Below, one piece after another: positions 18,505 through 27,330 of a stretch of DNA of 63,826 bases. The translations under genes were made by a program, and so were the position numbers. The stretch comes from Comamonadaceae bacterium (GTDB lineage Bacteria > Pseudomonadota > Gammaproteobacteria > Burkholderiales > Burkholderiaceae_C): NCBI GenBank assembly GCA_947447985.1, contig CANFLX010000013.1, forward strand, positions 1 through 63,826, written 5' to 3'. Numbering within the stretch: position 1 is the first letter of the stretch; each line of letters begins with the position of its first letter. Below the pieces are notes generated by a model. The model worked only from the letters and a program-made list of their open reading frames with translations, made no database searches and was not told the DNA's origin.

Positions 18505-19433
18505 AGTGCTTTCAAGATCGTGGAGGGTGACGGACCGCGCAGGGCGGTCTTGATTTTTCGAATCAGGCTTTGGGGCTGCAGTCGCCAGGTCCGGGCGCTG
18601 CGCTCGGAGCAAAGGGTCAGTGCGGGCTGCGAGCTGGCTTTCTGGTGCAAAACCTTGGCGAACTCAGCAATCGGCCCACGGTCCAAGGCCTGCCAGGCCT
18701 GCGTCCAGGCGTGTGCATCGTCTTTGAGCTCCGCAGCCTGCAACCCGTCGTGCATCGTGGTGCCGTCCTCTGGGGGCTCGTTTCCAAGCAGATCGCCGGT
18801 TCCACTGAGCCAAAAAGAATTCACCACCGGAACGCCCCGGGCCGCCCGCGCGTCATTCACGGCGTGGGTGTACAGCAGCATTTGCATTTCGTTTTGCAGG
18901 CGGCGCACCACGCGGGCCGCAGCAGTGCGCGGCAGCCAGGCGTCTACCGCTTGGCCACGCACCCGCTCCAGCGAGGCGGTGGGCAAACCGCGCAAGAGCG
19001 CGCCGTGCACCAGCCAGGTGTCCGCCTGCCAGTAGTGCAAGACCAGGCCATCTTCCAGAAAGTAGGGCGCCATGGCCTGCATCAGCCCGTGGGACTCAGC
19101 AGCCTCCAGGCGCAGCGTGCGGGGATCGTGCATGGCCACGTGGTCGGCGTGCACCGCCCAGTGGCAGGGCGTGATCAGGCCCCAGGCGGCGTCGTTTGGC
19201 AACTCGGGCAATGGCTTGGCCGCCAGCGCTGCCCACGGTATCAGGCCATCGGCATACGCGTCCTGGGTTTGCACCCGTTCTGCGATGGGCGAAAGGTCGG
19301 TATCACTGCCGTGGAGCGTGCGGTCGGGCGTCAATACCCGCAGCAGCTGGCGCAAGTGGGGCAGTTCCAGCCGCTCGAGTGCGGCCTGGCATTGGGGGCC
19401 GGAGGGCGCGGCGTGGGAAATCACAAGATGCAT
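18501..19433 (-). CDS. RpfE-like protein of unknown function (often annotated phosphoglycerate mutase)
   Basis: A 310-residue protein without a confident catalytic domain. It resembles the RpfE-type family, known from the Xanthomonas rpf cluster where rpfE also neighbours recJ; Burkholderiales members are often labelled phosphoglycerate mutase without support. Visible features are MHLVISHAAPSG at the start, WAVHADHVAMHDPRTL, the W-rich LHYWQADTWLVHG and VPVVNSFWLSGTG. No signal peptide or membrane helix is present. I start at ATG 19433. Its stop overlaps the recJ start (ATGA), so the two are one translational unit. A link to DNA repair is inference from that coupling only. Confidence 0.75.
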   Translation of the reverse strand: MHLVISHAAPSGPQCQAALERLELPHLRQLLRVLTPDRTLHGSDTDLSPIAERVQTQDAYADGLIPWAALAAKPLPELPNDAAWGLITPCHWAVHADHVAMHDPRTLRLEAAESHGLMQAMAPYFLEDGLVLHYWQADTWLVHGALLRGLPTASLERVRGQAVDAWLPRTAAARVVRRLQNEMQMLLYTHAVNDARAARGVPVVNSFWLSGTGDLLGNEPPEDGTTMHDGLQAAELKDDAHAWTQAWQALDRGPIAEFAKVLHQKASSQPALTLCSERSARTWRLQPQSLIRKIKTALRGPSPSTILKAL

Positions 19434-19516
19434 GGCCTGATTGTCTCGCACGCGGCGCGTCGGCCGCCCCACTGCGCCCCTGCGACAATCGGGCCTTATG
19501 ACCTGCCTACCTCTTT

Positions 19517-20779
19517 ATGCCACTCCACCTGCCCTTTGAGCTGCGCATTGGCTGGCGCTACACCCGTGCCGGACGCGCGGCGCAGCGCAACGGCTTTATT
19601 TCCTTCATCTCGGGCGTGTCCATGCTGGGCATTGCGCTGGGGGTGGCGGCGCTGATCATTGTGCTCAGCGTGATGAATGGTTTTCAGAAGGAAGTGCGTG
19701 ATCGCATGCTCAGCGTGGTCTCGCACATCGAGATTTATGCCTTGGGCGGCGCAGCCTTGATAGACCCTGAGCAGACGCTGCTGCAAGCGCGCGCCCATCC
19801 GCAGGTGGTGGGGGCGGCGCCGTTTATCGCCGCGCAGGCCTTGCTGGCGCGCGGCGAGGACATGAAGGGCGTGCTGGTGCGTGGCATCGACCCGGCGCTG
19901 GAGCCCGAGGTGACCGATCTGCTAGCCCCTGGCCAGCAGGCCGTGTTGCAACAGTTGCACCCCGGCGGCTTTGGCGTGGTGCTGGGGGCCGAGTTGGCGC
20001 GCTCCATGGGCGTGAAGGTGGGTGATGTGGTGACGCTGGTCGCGCCCAGCGGGCAGGTCACACCTGCCGGCGTGGTGCCGCGCATCAAGCAAATGGCGGT
20101 GGTGGGCACTTTTGACTCCGGCCACTTTGAATACGACTCCACGCTGGCGCTGGTGCATTTGCAGGACGCGGCCAAGATATTCCGGCTTGAGGGGCCCAGC
20201 GGCGTGCGGCTGAAGTTGCGCGACCTGCACCAGGCCCGCCAGGTGGCCCAGGACCTGAGCACCACCCTGACTGGCAACCTCCTGGTGCGCGACTGGACGC
20301 GGCAAAACCGCAGCTGGTTTGCCGCCGTGCAGGTGGAAAAACGCATGATGTTCATCATCCTCACGCTGATCGTGGCGGTGGCGGCCTTCAACCTGGTCAG
20401 CACGCTGGTGATGACGGTGACCGACAAGCGCGCGGACATCGCCATCCTGCGCACGCTGGGCGCCAGCCCGGCCAGCATCATGGGAATTTTTATGGTGCAA
20501 GGTGCCATGGTGGGCGTGATCGGCACCGGCGCTGGGCTACTGCTGGGGCTGGGCGTGGCCTTCAATATCGACGTGATCGTGCCCGCCCTGGAGCACCTGC
20601 TGGGCGCCAGCTTTTTGCCGCAAGACATTTATCTGATCAGCCGCATGCCCAGCGATCCGCAGCGCGCGGACATCGTGCCCGTGGCGCTGATCAGCCTGGC
20701 CATGGCCTTCGTGGCCACGCTGTACCCCAGCTGGCGCGCATCCCAAGTCAATCCCGCCCAGGCCCTGCGTTATGAATAA
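19517..20779 (+). CDS. lolC: lipoprotein-releasing ABC transporter permease LolC/LolE
   Basis: A 420-residue inner-membrane permease of the LolCDE lipoprotein-release complex, of the single LolC/E hybrid type common outside enterics. It opens with the family segment [17 protein letters not shown]. It then has a first helix ([21 protein letters not shown]), a large periplasmic domain, and three more helices near residues 275-390 with [20 protein letters not shown] before the third. The C-terminus [16 protein letters not shown] is typical. It overlaps lolD by eight bases and heads a five-gene operon. Confidence 0.93.
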   Translation: MPLHLPFELRIGWRYTRAGRAAQRNGFISFISGVSMLGIALGVAALIIVLSVMNGFQKEVRDRMLSVVSHIEIYALGGAALIDPEQTLLQARAHPQVVGAAPFIAAQALLARGEDMKGVLVRGIDPALEPEVTDLLAPGQQAVLQQLHPGGFGVVLGAELARSMGVKVGDVVTLVAPSGQVTPAGVVPRIKQMAVVGTFDSGHFEYDSTLALVHLQDAAKIFRLEGPSGVRLKLRDLHQARQVAQDLSTTLTGNLLVRDWTRQNRSWFAAVQVEKRMMFIILTLIVAVAAFNLVSTLVMTVTDKRADIAILRTLGASPASIMGIFMVQGAMVGVIGTGAGLLLGLGVAFNIDVIVPALEHLLGASFLPQDIYLISRMPSDPQRADIVPVALISLAMAFVATLYPSWRASQVNPAQALRYE

Positions 20780-21467
20780 AGCTGCTGTGATTTTGGAGTG
20801 CCATGGGCTGCGCAAGCGCTTTGCCGAAGGGCGCCTGGACGTGACCGTGCTGCAAGGCATTGACCTGAGCGTTCATCGGGGTGACACCCTGGCCATCGTG
20901 GGCACGTCGGGTTCGGGCAAATCGACCTTGCTGCATTTGCTTGGTGGCTTGGATGCGCCCAGTGCGGGCACCGTGACACTGTGTGGTCAATCGCTGGGCG
21001 GTTTGGACGCCGCGGCGCAAGGGCGCTTGCGCAACCGCCACCTGGGTTTTGTTTACCAGTTTCACCACCTGCTGCCCGAGTTCAGTGCCCTTGAAAACGT
21101 CGCCATGCCTTTGACCCTGCGGCGTGAGGATCCAGCAAAAGCCAGCGCCCAGGCGTTGGCCATGCTGGAGCGGGTCGGCTTGGGCGAACGCGTGCACCAC
21201 CGCCCCGCAGAACTCTCGGGCGGCGAACGCCAGCGGGTGGCGATTGCCCGCGCATTGGTCACCCAACCCGACTGTGTGCTGGCCGATGAACCCACCGGCA
21301 ATCTGGATCGTCGGACCGCCGATGGCGTGTTTGACCTGATGCTGAGCCTGGCGCGCGAACACGGCACGGCCTTTGTGCTGGTGACCCACGACGCCAGCCT
21401 GGCCCAGCGCTGCAGCCGGCAATTGCGACTGGAACAAGGCGTGTTGCAGCCGCCCACATCCGCTTGA
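20772..21467 (+). CDS. lolD: lipoprotein-releasing system ATP-binding protein LolD
   Basis: The 231-residue ATPase of the Lol complex. Walker A GTSGSGKS spans residues 44-51. The Lol/MacB-type segment [15 protein letters not shown], signature [15 protein letters not shown] and Walker [12 protein letters not shown] follow. It would energise transfer of outer-membrane lipoproteins from LolC to the carrier LolA. The ATG at 20772 overlaps the lolC stop, and its own stop overlaps the tatD start as TGATG. Confidence 0.93.
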   Translation: MNKAAVILECHGLRKRFAEGRLDVTVLQGIDLSVHRGDTLAIVGTSGSGKSTLLHLLGGLDAPSAGTVTLCGQSLGGLDAAAQGRLRNRHLGFVYQFHHLLPEFSALENVAMPLTLRREDPAKASAQALAMLERVGLGERVHHRPAELSGGERQRVAIARALVTQPDCVLADEPTGNLDRRTADGVFDLMLSLAREHGTAFVLVTHDASLAQRCSRQLRLEQGVLQPPTSA

Positions 21468-22348
21468 TGAATGTGCTTCAACCCGTGGCATCCCCCGTGC
21501 CTTTGGGCTGGATAGACACCCATTGCCACTTGGATGCGGCGGAGTTTGGTGATGCCGATGAAGCCAACGCTGTTCGCATGGCGGTCCGCGAAGCGGGGGT
21601 TGAACGGTGTGTGATTCCTGCCGTGGAAGCCGCCAACTGGGGCACGGTGCGCCGCTTGGCGCGGCGCTGGGGCGATGTGTATTGCCTGGGCATTCACCCG
21701 CTGTATGTGCCACAAGCGCCTGAGAGCGACCTGTTGCGCCTGCGCGCTGAAATTGCAAACCACCGTGACGATCCGCACCTGGGTGCAGTCGGGGAGATCG
21801 GGCTGGACTTCTTTGTGCCAGCCCTGTGCACACCCGCCATGCGCGAAAAGCAAGAGCACTTTTACCAGACACAGCTGCGCATCGCAGCCGAATTTGATTT
21901 GCCCGTGGTTGTGCATGTGCGGCGCAGTGCAGACCGTTTGCTGAAGTTTTTGCGTGCCGTACGACCCGCGCGCACCTGGCGCGGCATCGCCCATGCCTTC
22001 AATGGCAGCGCACAACAGGCGCAGGCATTCATCGACCTGGGTTTCAAGCTCGGTTTTGGCGGCGCACTGACCTTTGAGCGGGCTTTGCAATTGCGACATC
22101 TGGCCCAAACGCTGCCGCTGGAGTCGATCGTGCTGGAGACCGACGCACCCGATATTCCACCGCACTGGCTGTACACCACGGCGCAACAGCGCGAAAGCGG
22201 CGCTCCCCAAGGTATCAACACGCCGTCACAAATTCCGCGCATTGCTGAGGTATTGGCCCGGTTGCGCGCTATACCAATTTCAGAACTTCAGGCCACCACC
22301 TGGCGCAACGCTTGCGAGGCTTTGCCCGCGCTGGCAGCACAGGTCTGA
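21467..22348 (+). CDS. tatD: TatD family metal-dependent hydrolase
   Basis: A 293-residue TIM-barrel metallohydrolase of the TatD family, whose members act as 3'-5' exonucleases or DNases. The metal-binding DTHCHLD places His19 and His21. Later motifs are GEIGLDFFVP, PVVVHVRRSADRLL, AHAFNGSAQQAQ and the final metal aspartate in ESIVLETDAPDIPP. I chose ATG 21467, which overlaps the lolD stop (TGATG), over the in-frame TTG three bases earlier. The tat translocation genes are not nearby. It is part of the lolCD operon. Confidence 0.9.
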   Translation: MNVLQPVASPVPLGWIDTHCHLDAAEFGDADEANAVRMAVREAGVERCVIPAVEAANWGTVRRLARRWGDVYCLGIHPLYVPQAPESDLLRLRAEIANHRDDPHLGAVGEIGLDFFVPALCTPAMREKQEHFYQTQLRIAAEFDLPVVVHVRRSADRLLKFLRAVRPARTWRGIAHAFNGSAQQAQAFIDLGFKLGFGGALTFERALQLRHLAQTLPLESIVLETDAPDIPPHWLYTTAQQRESGAPQGINTPSQIPRIAEVLARLRAIPISELQATTWRNACEALPALAAQV

Positions 22349-22354
22349 ACCACT

Positions 22355-23119
22355 ATGATCAATCCGATGAACGACACCGATTTGCACCCTGAAGTTAATT
22401 TTTCCGAAGAAGGTCCGGTGCGCCATTTGCATCTGGGCAGCGAGTGGATTCAGGGCTCCATGTTGCTGGATGCACCCACGGTGCTGGTGCACGAATACAT
22501 ACAGCGCATGATGGCCTGGTTGCTGTTGATGGACCCTGCCACCGCACCCACGCGCCAGGCGCTGCAGCTGGGTTTGGGCGCAGGCTCATTGACCAAGTTC
22601 TGCCACAAAGAAATTCGCATGAAGACCACGGCGATTGAGCTCAATCCCCAGGTCTTGCACGCCTGCCGGGGCTGGTTCAAGCTGCCAGCCGACAACGCCC
22701 GCATGCAGGTGATATTGGCCGACGCAGCAAAAGAAATTACCAAGCCCCGTTGGCTGGGCGCGGTTGACGCGCTGCAAGTGGATTTGTACGACGAAGAAGC
22801 CGCTGCGCCCGTGCTCGACAGTCCTGACTTTTATGCCGATTGCCGCAACACGCTCACCGACGAGGGTTGCATGACGGTCAATCTGTTCGGCCGCAGTTCG
22901 AGTTTTGAGCGCAGTGTGGAGCGTATTGCACAGGCCTTCGGTCGCAATGCCATTTGGGCTTTCAAAGCCACACGCGAGGGCAACACGGTGGTGCTGGCCC
23001 AACGCACGCCCAGCCGCCCCAGTCGCGCTTTGCTGGTGGAGCGGGTACAGTACATCGAGTCCCATTGGGGCCTGCCCGCAGGCAAATGGATCCGAGGATT
23101 TAAACCCATCGTCCCATGA
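22355..23119 (+). CDS. spermidine synthase-like methyltransferase-fold protein
   Basis: A 254-residue protein with a Rossmann fold like polyamine aminopropyltransferases. The glycine loop is LQLGLGAGSLTKF near residue 70, the acidic cofactor contact is TTAIELNPQVLHACR, and the acidic segment is DALQVDLYDEEAAAP. Length is a little short of true SpeE (about 285), and I do not see a complete substrate-binding signature, so activity as a spermidine synthase is unproven. It starts six bases after tatD and overlaps the next gene as ATGA, which places it in the lolC operon. Confidence 0.75.
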   Translation: MINPMNDTDLHPEVNFSEEGPVRHLHLGSEWIQGSMLLDAPTVLVHEYIQRMMAWLLLMDPATAPTRQALQLGLGAGSLTKFCHKEIRMKTTAIELNPQVLHACRGWFKLPADNARMQVILADAAKEITKPRWLGAVDALQVDLYDEEAAAPVLDSPDFYADCRNTLTDEGCMTVNLFGRSSSFERSVERIAQAFGRNAIWAFKATREGNTVVLAQRTPSRPSRALLVERVQYIESHWGLPAGKWIRGFKPIVP

Positions 23120-24924
23120 ATGCATCCAACGCCCCACAGGCCCCGCACTTGTCGCAAGCCATCAGCCACCGGGGGGTGCTGGACTGGCAGCGTTTGGTGG
23201 CCTGGCTGCGCGATGACGGCACGATTTCCCTGAAAGAGGCTGAGCGCCTCACGGCCCGCTGCCAGCAGGGCGAAAGCGCGCAACATCCTGTGACCCGTCT
23301 GGGCAGTTTGGGGCCCGAACGCGAGGCCGACCGCAAAGCCATGGACGCGGAAGCGCTGGTGCGGTGGTTGGCCCAGCGCGCGGGCATGGAGTACTTGCGC
23401 ATTGATCCACTCAAGGTGGATGTGAGCAAAGTGGCTGACGCGTTTACCGCGGACTATGCGCAGCGCCACAAAGTGCTGCCAGTGGCCTTTACGGCGGGCG
23501 ACATTGTGGTGGCCACCTGCGAGCCTTTTGCCAAAGACTGGATCGCCGAAGTGGAACGACAGACACGGCGCCAGGTGCGACTGGTGCTGTGCAATCCCCA
23601 AGACATTGCGCGCTACACCGCTGAGTTTTATGCACTGGCGCAATCGGTGCGCACGGCGCAAAAAAGTGGCAACCATACGCGGGCGAGCTTTGAGCAACTG
23701 GTCGAGCTGGGAAAATCGAACAAGCAACTCGACGCCAACGACCAAAGCGTGGTGATGGTGGTGGACTGGCTATGGCAGTACGCCTTTGACATGCGCGCCA
23801 GCGACATCCACTTAGAGCCCAGGCGCGAACAGTGCGTGATTCGCTTCCGTATCGACGGGGTGTTGCACCCGGTGTACCAGTTGCCGATTGGCGTCATGCT
23901 GGCGATGACCTCCCGCATCAAAATTCTGGCGCGCATGGACGTGATTGAGCGTCGGCGACCGCAGGATGGCCGCATCAAGACACGCGATGCCAAGGGCAAC
24001 GAAATCGAAATGCGTTTGTCCACCTTGCCAACTGCTTTCGGCGAAAAAATGGTGATGCGCATTTTTGACCCCGAGAACACGGTCAAAGACCTGGGTTCTT
24101 TGGGCTTTGCAGCGCATGACGCGGCACGGTGGGAAGGGCTGCTGGCGCGCCCCCACGGCATTATTTTGGTCACCGGGCCCACCGGTTCCGGCAAGACCAC
24201 GACCTTGTATTCCACCCTCAAGCGTGTGGCCACCGAAGAGATCAATGTGAGCACGGTGGAAGACCCGATTGAGATGATCGAGCCGTCTTTCAATCAGACC
24301 CAGGTGCAGCCGCAACTCGACTTCAGCTTTGCGCAAGGGGTTCGGGCGCTCATGCGCCAGGACCCGGATGTGATCATGGTGGGCGAAATCCGCGATCTGG
24401 AAACTGCCGAAATGGCGGTGCAGGCGGCGCTCACCGGGCATTTGGTTTTTTCCACGCTGCATACCAATGACGCACCCTCGGCCATGACGCGCTTGATCGA
24501 GCTGGGTATTCCGCCCTACCTGATCAACGCCACGCTCCTGGGGGTACTGGCCCAGCGCTTGGTACGCACCCTGTGCACGAATTGCAGCGTGCCTGATCCC
24601 GATGCCAGCAAAGAGCGACTCTTGGACGCTGTCAAACCCTGGGTGCTGTCGGGTGAGTACCGTCCCTACAAAGCGGTGGGATGCGTGGACTGCCGTATGA
24701 CGGGCTTTCGCGGTCGTATGGGTCTGTACGAGTTGCTGGTGGTTTCGGATCCGCTGCGCGACTTGGTGACCGAGCGCCCGCAGATCGAAGCGCTGCGCCG
24801 CCAGGCAGTCGCCGATGGCATGCAGCCCTTGCGCCTGGCCGGTGCATTGCGCGTGGCCGAAGGGCGCACCGTACTGGAGGAGGTGCTCAGCGGTACACCG
24901 GGTGTGAGCAGTGAAAAAACCTGA
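23116..24924 (+). CDS. GspE/PilB family secretion or pilus ATPase (orphan)
   Basis: A 602-residue ATPase of the type II secretion / type IV pilus assembly family. An N-terminal T2SSE_N-like domain (residues about 60-200) precedes the core. Core motifs are SDIHLEPRREQ and RFRIDGVLHPV, Walker A GPTGSGKT (354-361), the Asp box EINVSTVEDPIE, Walker B PDVIMVGEIRDLETAEMA and the His box LTGHLVFSTLHTND. A zinc tetracysteine is intact at Cys487, Cys490, Cys523 and Cys526. No gspD, gspF, pilC or pseudopilin gene lies in this window, so it is an orphan at the end of the lolC operon. It may serve a secretion system or pilus encoded elsewhere. Confidence 0.88.
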   Translation: MNASNAPQAPHLSQAISHRGVLDWQRLVAWLRDDGTISLKEAERLTARCQQGESAQHPVTRLGSLGPEREADRKAMDAEALVRWLAQRAGMEYLRIDPLKVDVSKVADAFTADYAQRHKVLPVAFTAGDIVVATCEPFAKDWIAEVERQTRRQVRLVLCNPQDIARYTAEFYALAQSVRTAQKSGNHTRASFEQLVELGKSNKQLDANDQSVVMVVDWLWQYAFDMRASDIHLEPRREQCVIRFRIDGVLHPVYQLPIGVMLAMTSRIKILARMDVIERRRPQDGRIKTRDAKGNEIEMRLSTLPTAFGEKMVMRIFDPENTVKDLGSLGFAAHDAARWEGLLARPHGIILVTGPTGSGKTTTLYSTLKRVATEEINVSTVEDPIEMIEPSFNQTQVQPQLDFSFAQGVRALMRQDPDVIMVGEIRDLETAEMAVQAALTGHLVFSTLHTNDAPSAMTRLIELGIPPYLINATLLGVLAQRLVRTLCTNCSVPDPDASKERLLDAVKPWVLSGEYRPYKAVGCVDCRMTGFRGRMGLYELLVVSDPLRDLVTERPQIEALRRQAVADGMQPLRLAGALRVAEGRTVLEEVLSGTPGVSSEKT

Positions 24925-24942
24925 AGCGCTGCGTGGGTCTGA

Positions 24943-24979
24943 ATAGCTTTTTGCAATCGACCTGATTGAATCAATTAAG
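24943..24979 (+). promoter_or_regulatory. candidate OxyR binding site upstream of ahpC
   Basis: The tetramer arrangement known for OxyR (four 4-base elements spaced by seven) is present: ATAG at 24943, CAAT at 24954, ATTG at 24965 and TAAG at 24976. Each half also keeps the LysR-type T-N11-A spacing. It ends 22 bases before a TAGAAT -10 element, so bound OxyR would abut the -35 region, as in class I activation. The assignment is by spacing and context only. Confidence 0.6.
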
Positions 24980-25001
24980 TCCAAATGTCACAGGCGCGCC
25001 C

Positions 25002-25007
25002 TAGAAT
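25002..25007 (+). promoter_or_regulatory. candidate -10 element of the ahpC promoter
   Basis: TAGAAT at 25002-25007 lies 45 bases before the ahpC ATG. No recognisable -35 hexamer sits 16-18 bases upstream, which is usual for promoters that need an activator such as OxyR. The ahpC ribosome site is GAGAGGA just ahead of 25052. Confidence 0.5.
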
Positions 25008-25051
25008 TTGGTCTGTTCAATCGTCGAACTTCAACCCGAGAGGAAACAACC

Positions 25052-25615
25052 ATGTCTTTGATCAACACCGCAGTCCCCGCTTTCAAAAACGAAGCATTCC
25101 ACAACGGCAAATTTGTCACCGTGACCAACGAGTCCATCAAGGGCAAGTGGAACGTGTTCATTTTCATGCCCGCAGCATTCACCTTCAACTGCCCCACCGA
25201 AGTGGAAGACGCTGCTGACAACTACGCAGAATTCCAAAAAGCCGGTGCTGACGTGTACATCGTGACCACCGACACCCATTTCGCGCACAAGGTGTGGCAC
25301 GAAACATCTCCCGCAGTGGGCAAGGCTAAATTCGCTTTGATCGGCGACCCCACCCATGCACTGACCCGTGCCTTTGACGTGCATATCGACGAAGAAGGGC
25401 TGGCATTGCGCGGTACCTTCATCATCAACCCCGAAGGCCACATCAAGACCATGGAAGTGCATTCCAACGAAATCGCTCGTGATGTGAAAGAAACCCTGCG
25501 CAAGCTCAAGGCCGCGCAGTACACCGCCGCTCACCCCGGTCAGGTCTGCCCCGCCAAGTGGAACGAAGGCGCCAAGACCATCACGCCTTCCTTGGACCTG
25601 GTCGGCAAGATCTAA
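25052..25615 (+). CDS. ahpC: alkyl hydroperoxide reductase subunit C (peroxiredoxin)
   Basis: A 187-residue typical 2-Cys peroxiredoxin that reduces hydrogen peroxide and organic hydroperoxides. The peroxidatic cysteine is Cys47 in FTFNCPTE with Thr44. The resolving cysteine is Cys166 in GQVCPAKW, and the active-site arginine is Arg120. The usual PAD before the motif reads PAA, as in other betaproteobacterial AhpC proteins. GAGAGGA precedes the ATG. It is the first gene of an ahpC-ahpF pair, probably under OxyR control, and is followed by an intrinsic terminator that likely lowers ahpF expression relative to ahpC. Confidence 0.96.
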   Translation: MSLINTAVPAFKNEAFHNGKFVTVTNESIKGKWNVFIFMPAAFTFNCPTEVEDAADNYAEFQKAGADVYIVTTDTHFAHKVWHETSPAVGKAKFALIGDPTHALTRAFDVHIDEEGLALRGTFIINPEGHIKTMEVHSNEIARDVKETLRKLKAAQYTAAHPGQVCPAKWNEGAKTITPSLDLVGKI

Positions 25616-25656
25616 ATCTGCTGGCATCCGTGGCAAGGCGCATGCAGCGCCCTGCC

Positions 25657-25703
25657 AACCGGACAGCGAATTGCTGCGCGGGCGGCAGCTGTCCGGTTTT
25701 TTT
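25657..25703 (+). terminator. intrinsic terminator/attenuator between ahpC and ahpF
   Basis: AACCGGACAGC at 25657-25667 pairs perfectly with GCTGTCCGGTT at 25688-25698 (11 base pairs, 20-base GC-rich loop), followed directly by a seven-T run ending at 25703. This is a textbook rho-independent hairpin. Because ahpF follows 27 bases later with its own AGGAA ribosome site, partial read-through is the likely way it is expressed. Confidence 0.85.
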
Positions 25704-25729
25704 ACGCCCCAACATTCAAAGGAACCCTC

Positions 25730-27316
25730 ATGCTTGACGCCACCCTCCAATCCCAGCTTGCCGCCTACCTCGAGCGCGTCACCCTGCCCATGGACATCGT
25801 GGCGTCGCTGGGGGACGACGACAACTCCATCGAAATGCGCGAGTTGTTGCAAACCATCCAAAGCCTGCGCAGTGACAAGATCACGGTGCGTTACGACGGC
25901 CAAGACGCGCGCAAGCCCTCGTTTTCGCTCCAACGCGTGGGCACGGACACCGATTTGCGCTTTGCCGGCTTGCCGCTGGGCCATGAGTTCACGTCCTTGG
26001 TGCTGGCGCTGCTGTGGACGGGCGGCCATCCGCCCAAGGTGGAGCAGGATGTCATTGACCAGATCAAAGCGCTTCAGCCGCCCGCGGGCGAGGACTACCG
26101 CTTTGAGGTCTATATGAGCCTGACCTGCCACAACTGCCCCGACGTGGTACAGGCCTTGAGCCTGATGGCGATCTACAACCCGCGCATCAAGACCACCGTG
26201 ATTGAAGGCGGTGCCTTCCAGCAAGAGGTTGCCGACCGCGAGATCATGGCGGTGCCCAGTGTGTACCTGAACGGCCAGTTGTTTGGCAACGGACGCATGC
26301 TGGTGGAAGAAATTGTGGCCAAGCTCGATACCGGCGCGGCCGACAAAGACGCGGCCAAACTGTCGGCCAAAGACCCGTTCGACGTGCTGATTGTGGGCGG
26401 CGGCCCTGCGGGTGCAGCTGCTGCGGTGTATGCCGCGCGCAAAGGCATTCGGGTGGGCGTGGTGGCAGAACGCTTTGGCGGCCAGACCAACGACACTTTG
26501 GCCATCGAAAATTACATCTCTGTTTTAGAGACCGACGGCCCCAAATTTGCCGCCGCACTGGAAGCGCAAACGCGTTCCTACGGCGTGGACATCATGAACC
26601 TGCAACAGGCGACGCGCTTGGTCCCTGCTGCCGAGCCCGGCGGCTTGACCGAAGTGGTCCTTGCCAACGGCGGCAGCCTGAAAGCCAAGACGGTGATTCT
26701 TTCGACCGGCGCGCGCTGGCGCAATGTCAATGTGCCTGGCGAGGCGCATTACAAAAACAAAGGGGTGGCCTATTGCCCCCATTGCGACGGCCCCTTGTTC
26801 AAGGGCAAGCGCACGGCCGTGATTGGCGGTGGCAACTCGGGCGTGGAAGCGGCCATTGACTTGGCGGGCATCGTGCAGCACGTGACGCTGGTGGAGTTTG
26901 CCGATCAGCTCAAGGCCGACGCGGTGCTGGTGAACAAACTCAAAAGCCTGCCCAATGTGACCATCCACGCCAACGCCCAAACCACCGAAATCACCGGTGC
27001 GGACGGCAAGGTCAATGGGCTGCGTTTCAAAGACCGGGCCAGCGGCCAGGAACATACCGAGGCGCTGGAAGGCGTGTTCGTGCAAATTGGCCTGGTGCCC
27101 AACACCGAATGGCTCAAGGGCGTGGTGGACTTGAGCAAATTCGGCGAAATTGAGGTGGATGCCAAAGGCCACACCAATGTGCCTGGCGTGTTTGCGGCCG
27201 GGGATTGCACCACGGTGCCCTTCAAGCAGATCGTGATCGCGGCAGGCGAGGGCTCCAAGGCGGCATTGAGCGCCTTTGACCACCTGATCCGCGCGCCTCT
27301 GGCGCTGGCCGCCTAA
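25730..27316 (+). CDS. ahpF: alkyl hydroperoxide reductase subunit F (NADH:peroxiredoxin reductase)
   Basis: A 528-residue flavoprotein disulfide reductase that recycles AhpC with NADH. The N-terminal double thioredoxin-like domain carries the CHNC redox pair (Cys133, Cys136). An FAD loop [18 protein letters not shown] follows near residue 222. The thioredoxin-reductase-like active pair is CPHC (Cys349, Cys352). The NAD loop is [12 protein letters not shown], and the second FAD motif is [15 protein letters not shown]. Length equals the family norm. AAAGGAA precedes the ATG at 25730. Confidence 0.96.
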   Translation: MLDATLQSQLAAYLERVTLPMDIVASLGDDDNSIEMRELLQTIQSLRSDKITVRYDGQDARKPSFSLQRVGTDTDLRFAGLPLGHEFTSLVLALLWTGGHPPKVEQDVIDQIKALQPPAGEDYRFEVYMSLTCHNCPDVVQALSLMAIYNPRIKTTVIEGGAFQQEVADREIMAVPSVYLNGQLFGNGRMLVEEIVAKLDTGAADKDAAKLSAKDPFDVLIVGGGPAGAAAAVYAARKGIRVGVVAERFGGQTNDTLAIENYISVLETDGPKFAAALEAQTRSYGVDIMNLQQATRLVPAAEPGGLTEVVLANGGSLKAKTVILSTGARWRNVNVPGEAHYKNKGVAYCPHCDGPLFKGKRTAVIGGGNSGVEAAIDLAGIVQHVTLVEFADQLKADAVLVNKLKSLPNVTIHANAQTTEITGADGKVNGLRFKDRASGQEHTEALEGVFVQIGLVPNTEWLKGVVDLSKFGEIEVDAKGHTNVPGVFAAGDCTTVPFKQIVIAAGEGSKAALSAFDHLIRAPLALAA

Positions 27317-27330
27317 GCTGTTTTTTAGGC
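27311..27330. terminator. hairpin carrying both convergent stop codons (ahpF / Nudix)
   Basis: GCCTAA at 27311-27316 pairs with TTAGGC at 27325-27330. The left arm contains the ahpF stop and the right arm the stop of the minus-strand Nudix gene. The loop contains a T-rich stretch. With only six pairs and no T run beyond the stem it is a weak bidirectional terminator candidate. Confidence 0.35.

Noticed and set aside
17044..19035. 663-codon plus-strand frame opposite recJ and the rpfE-like gene
   Set aside because: It crosses two well-supported coupled genes and has no recognisable family, start signal or ribosome site.
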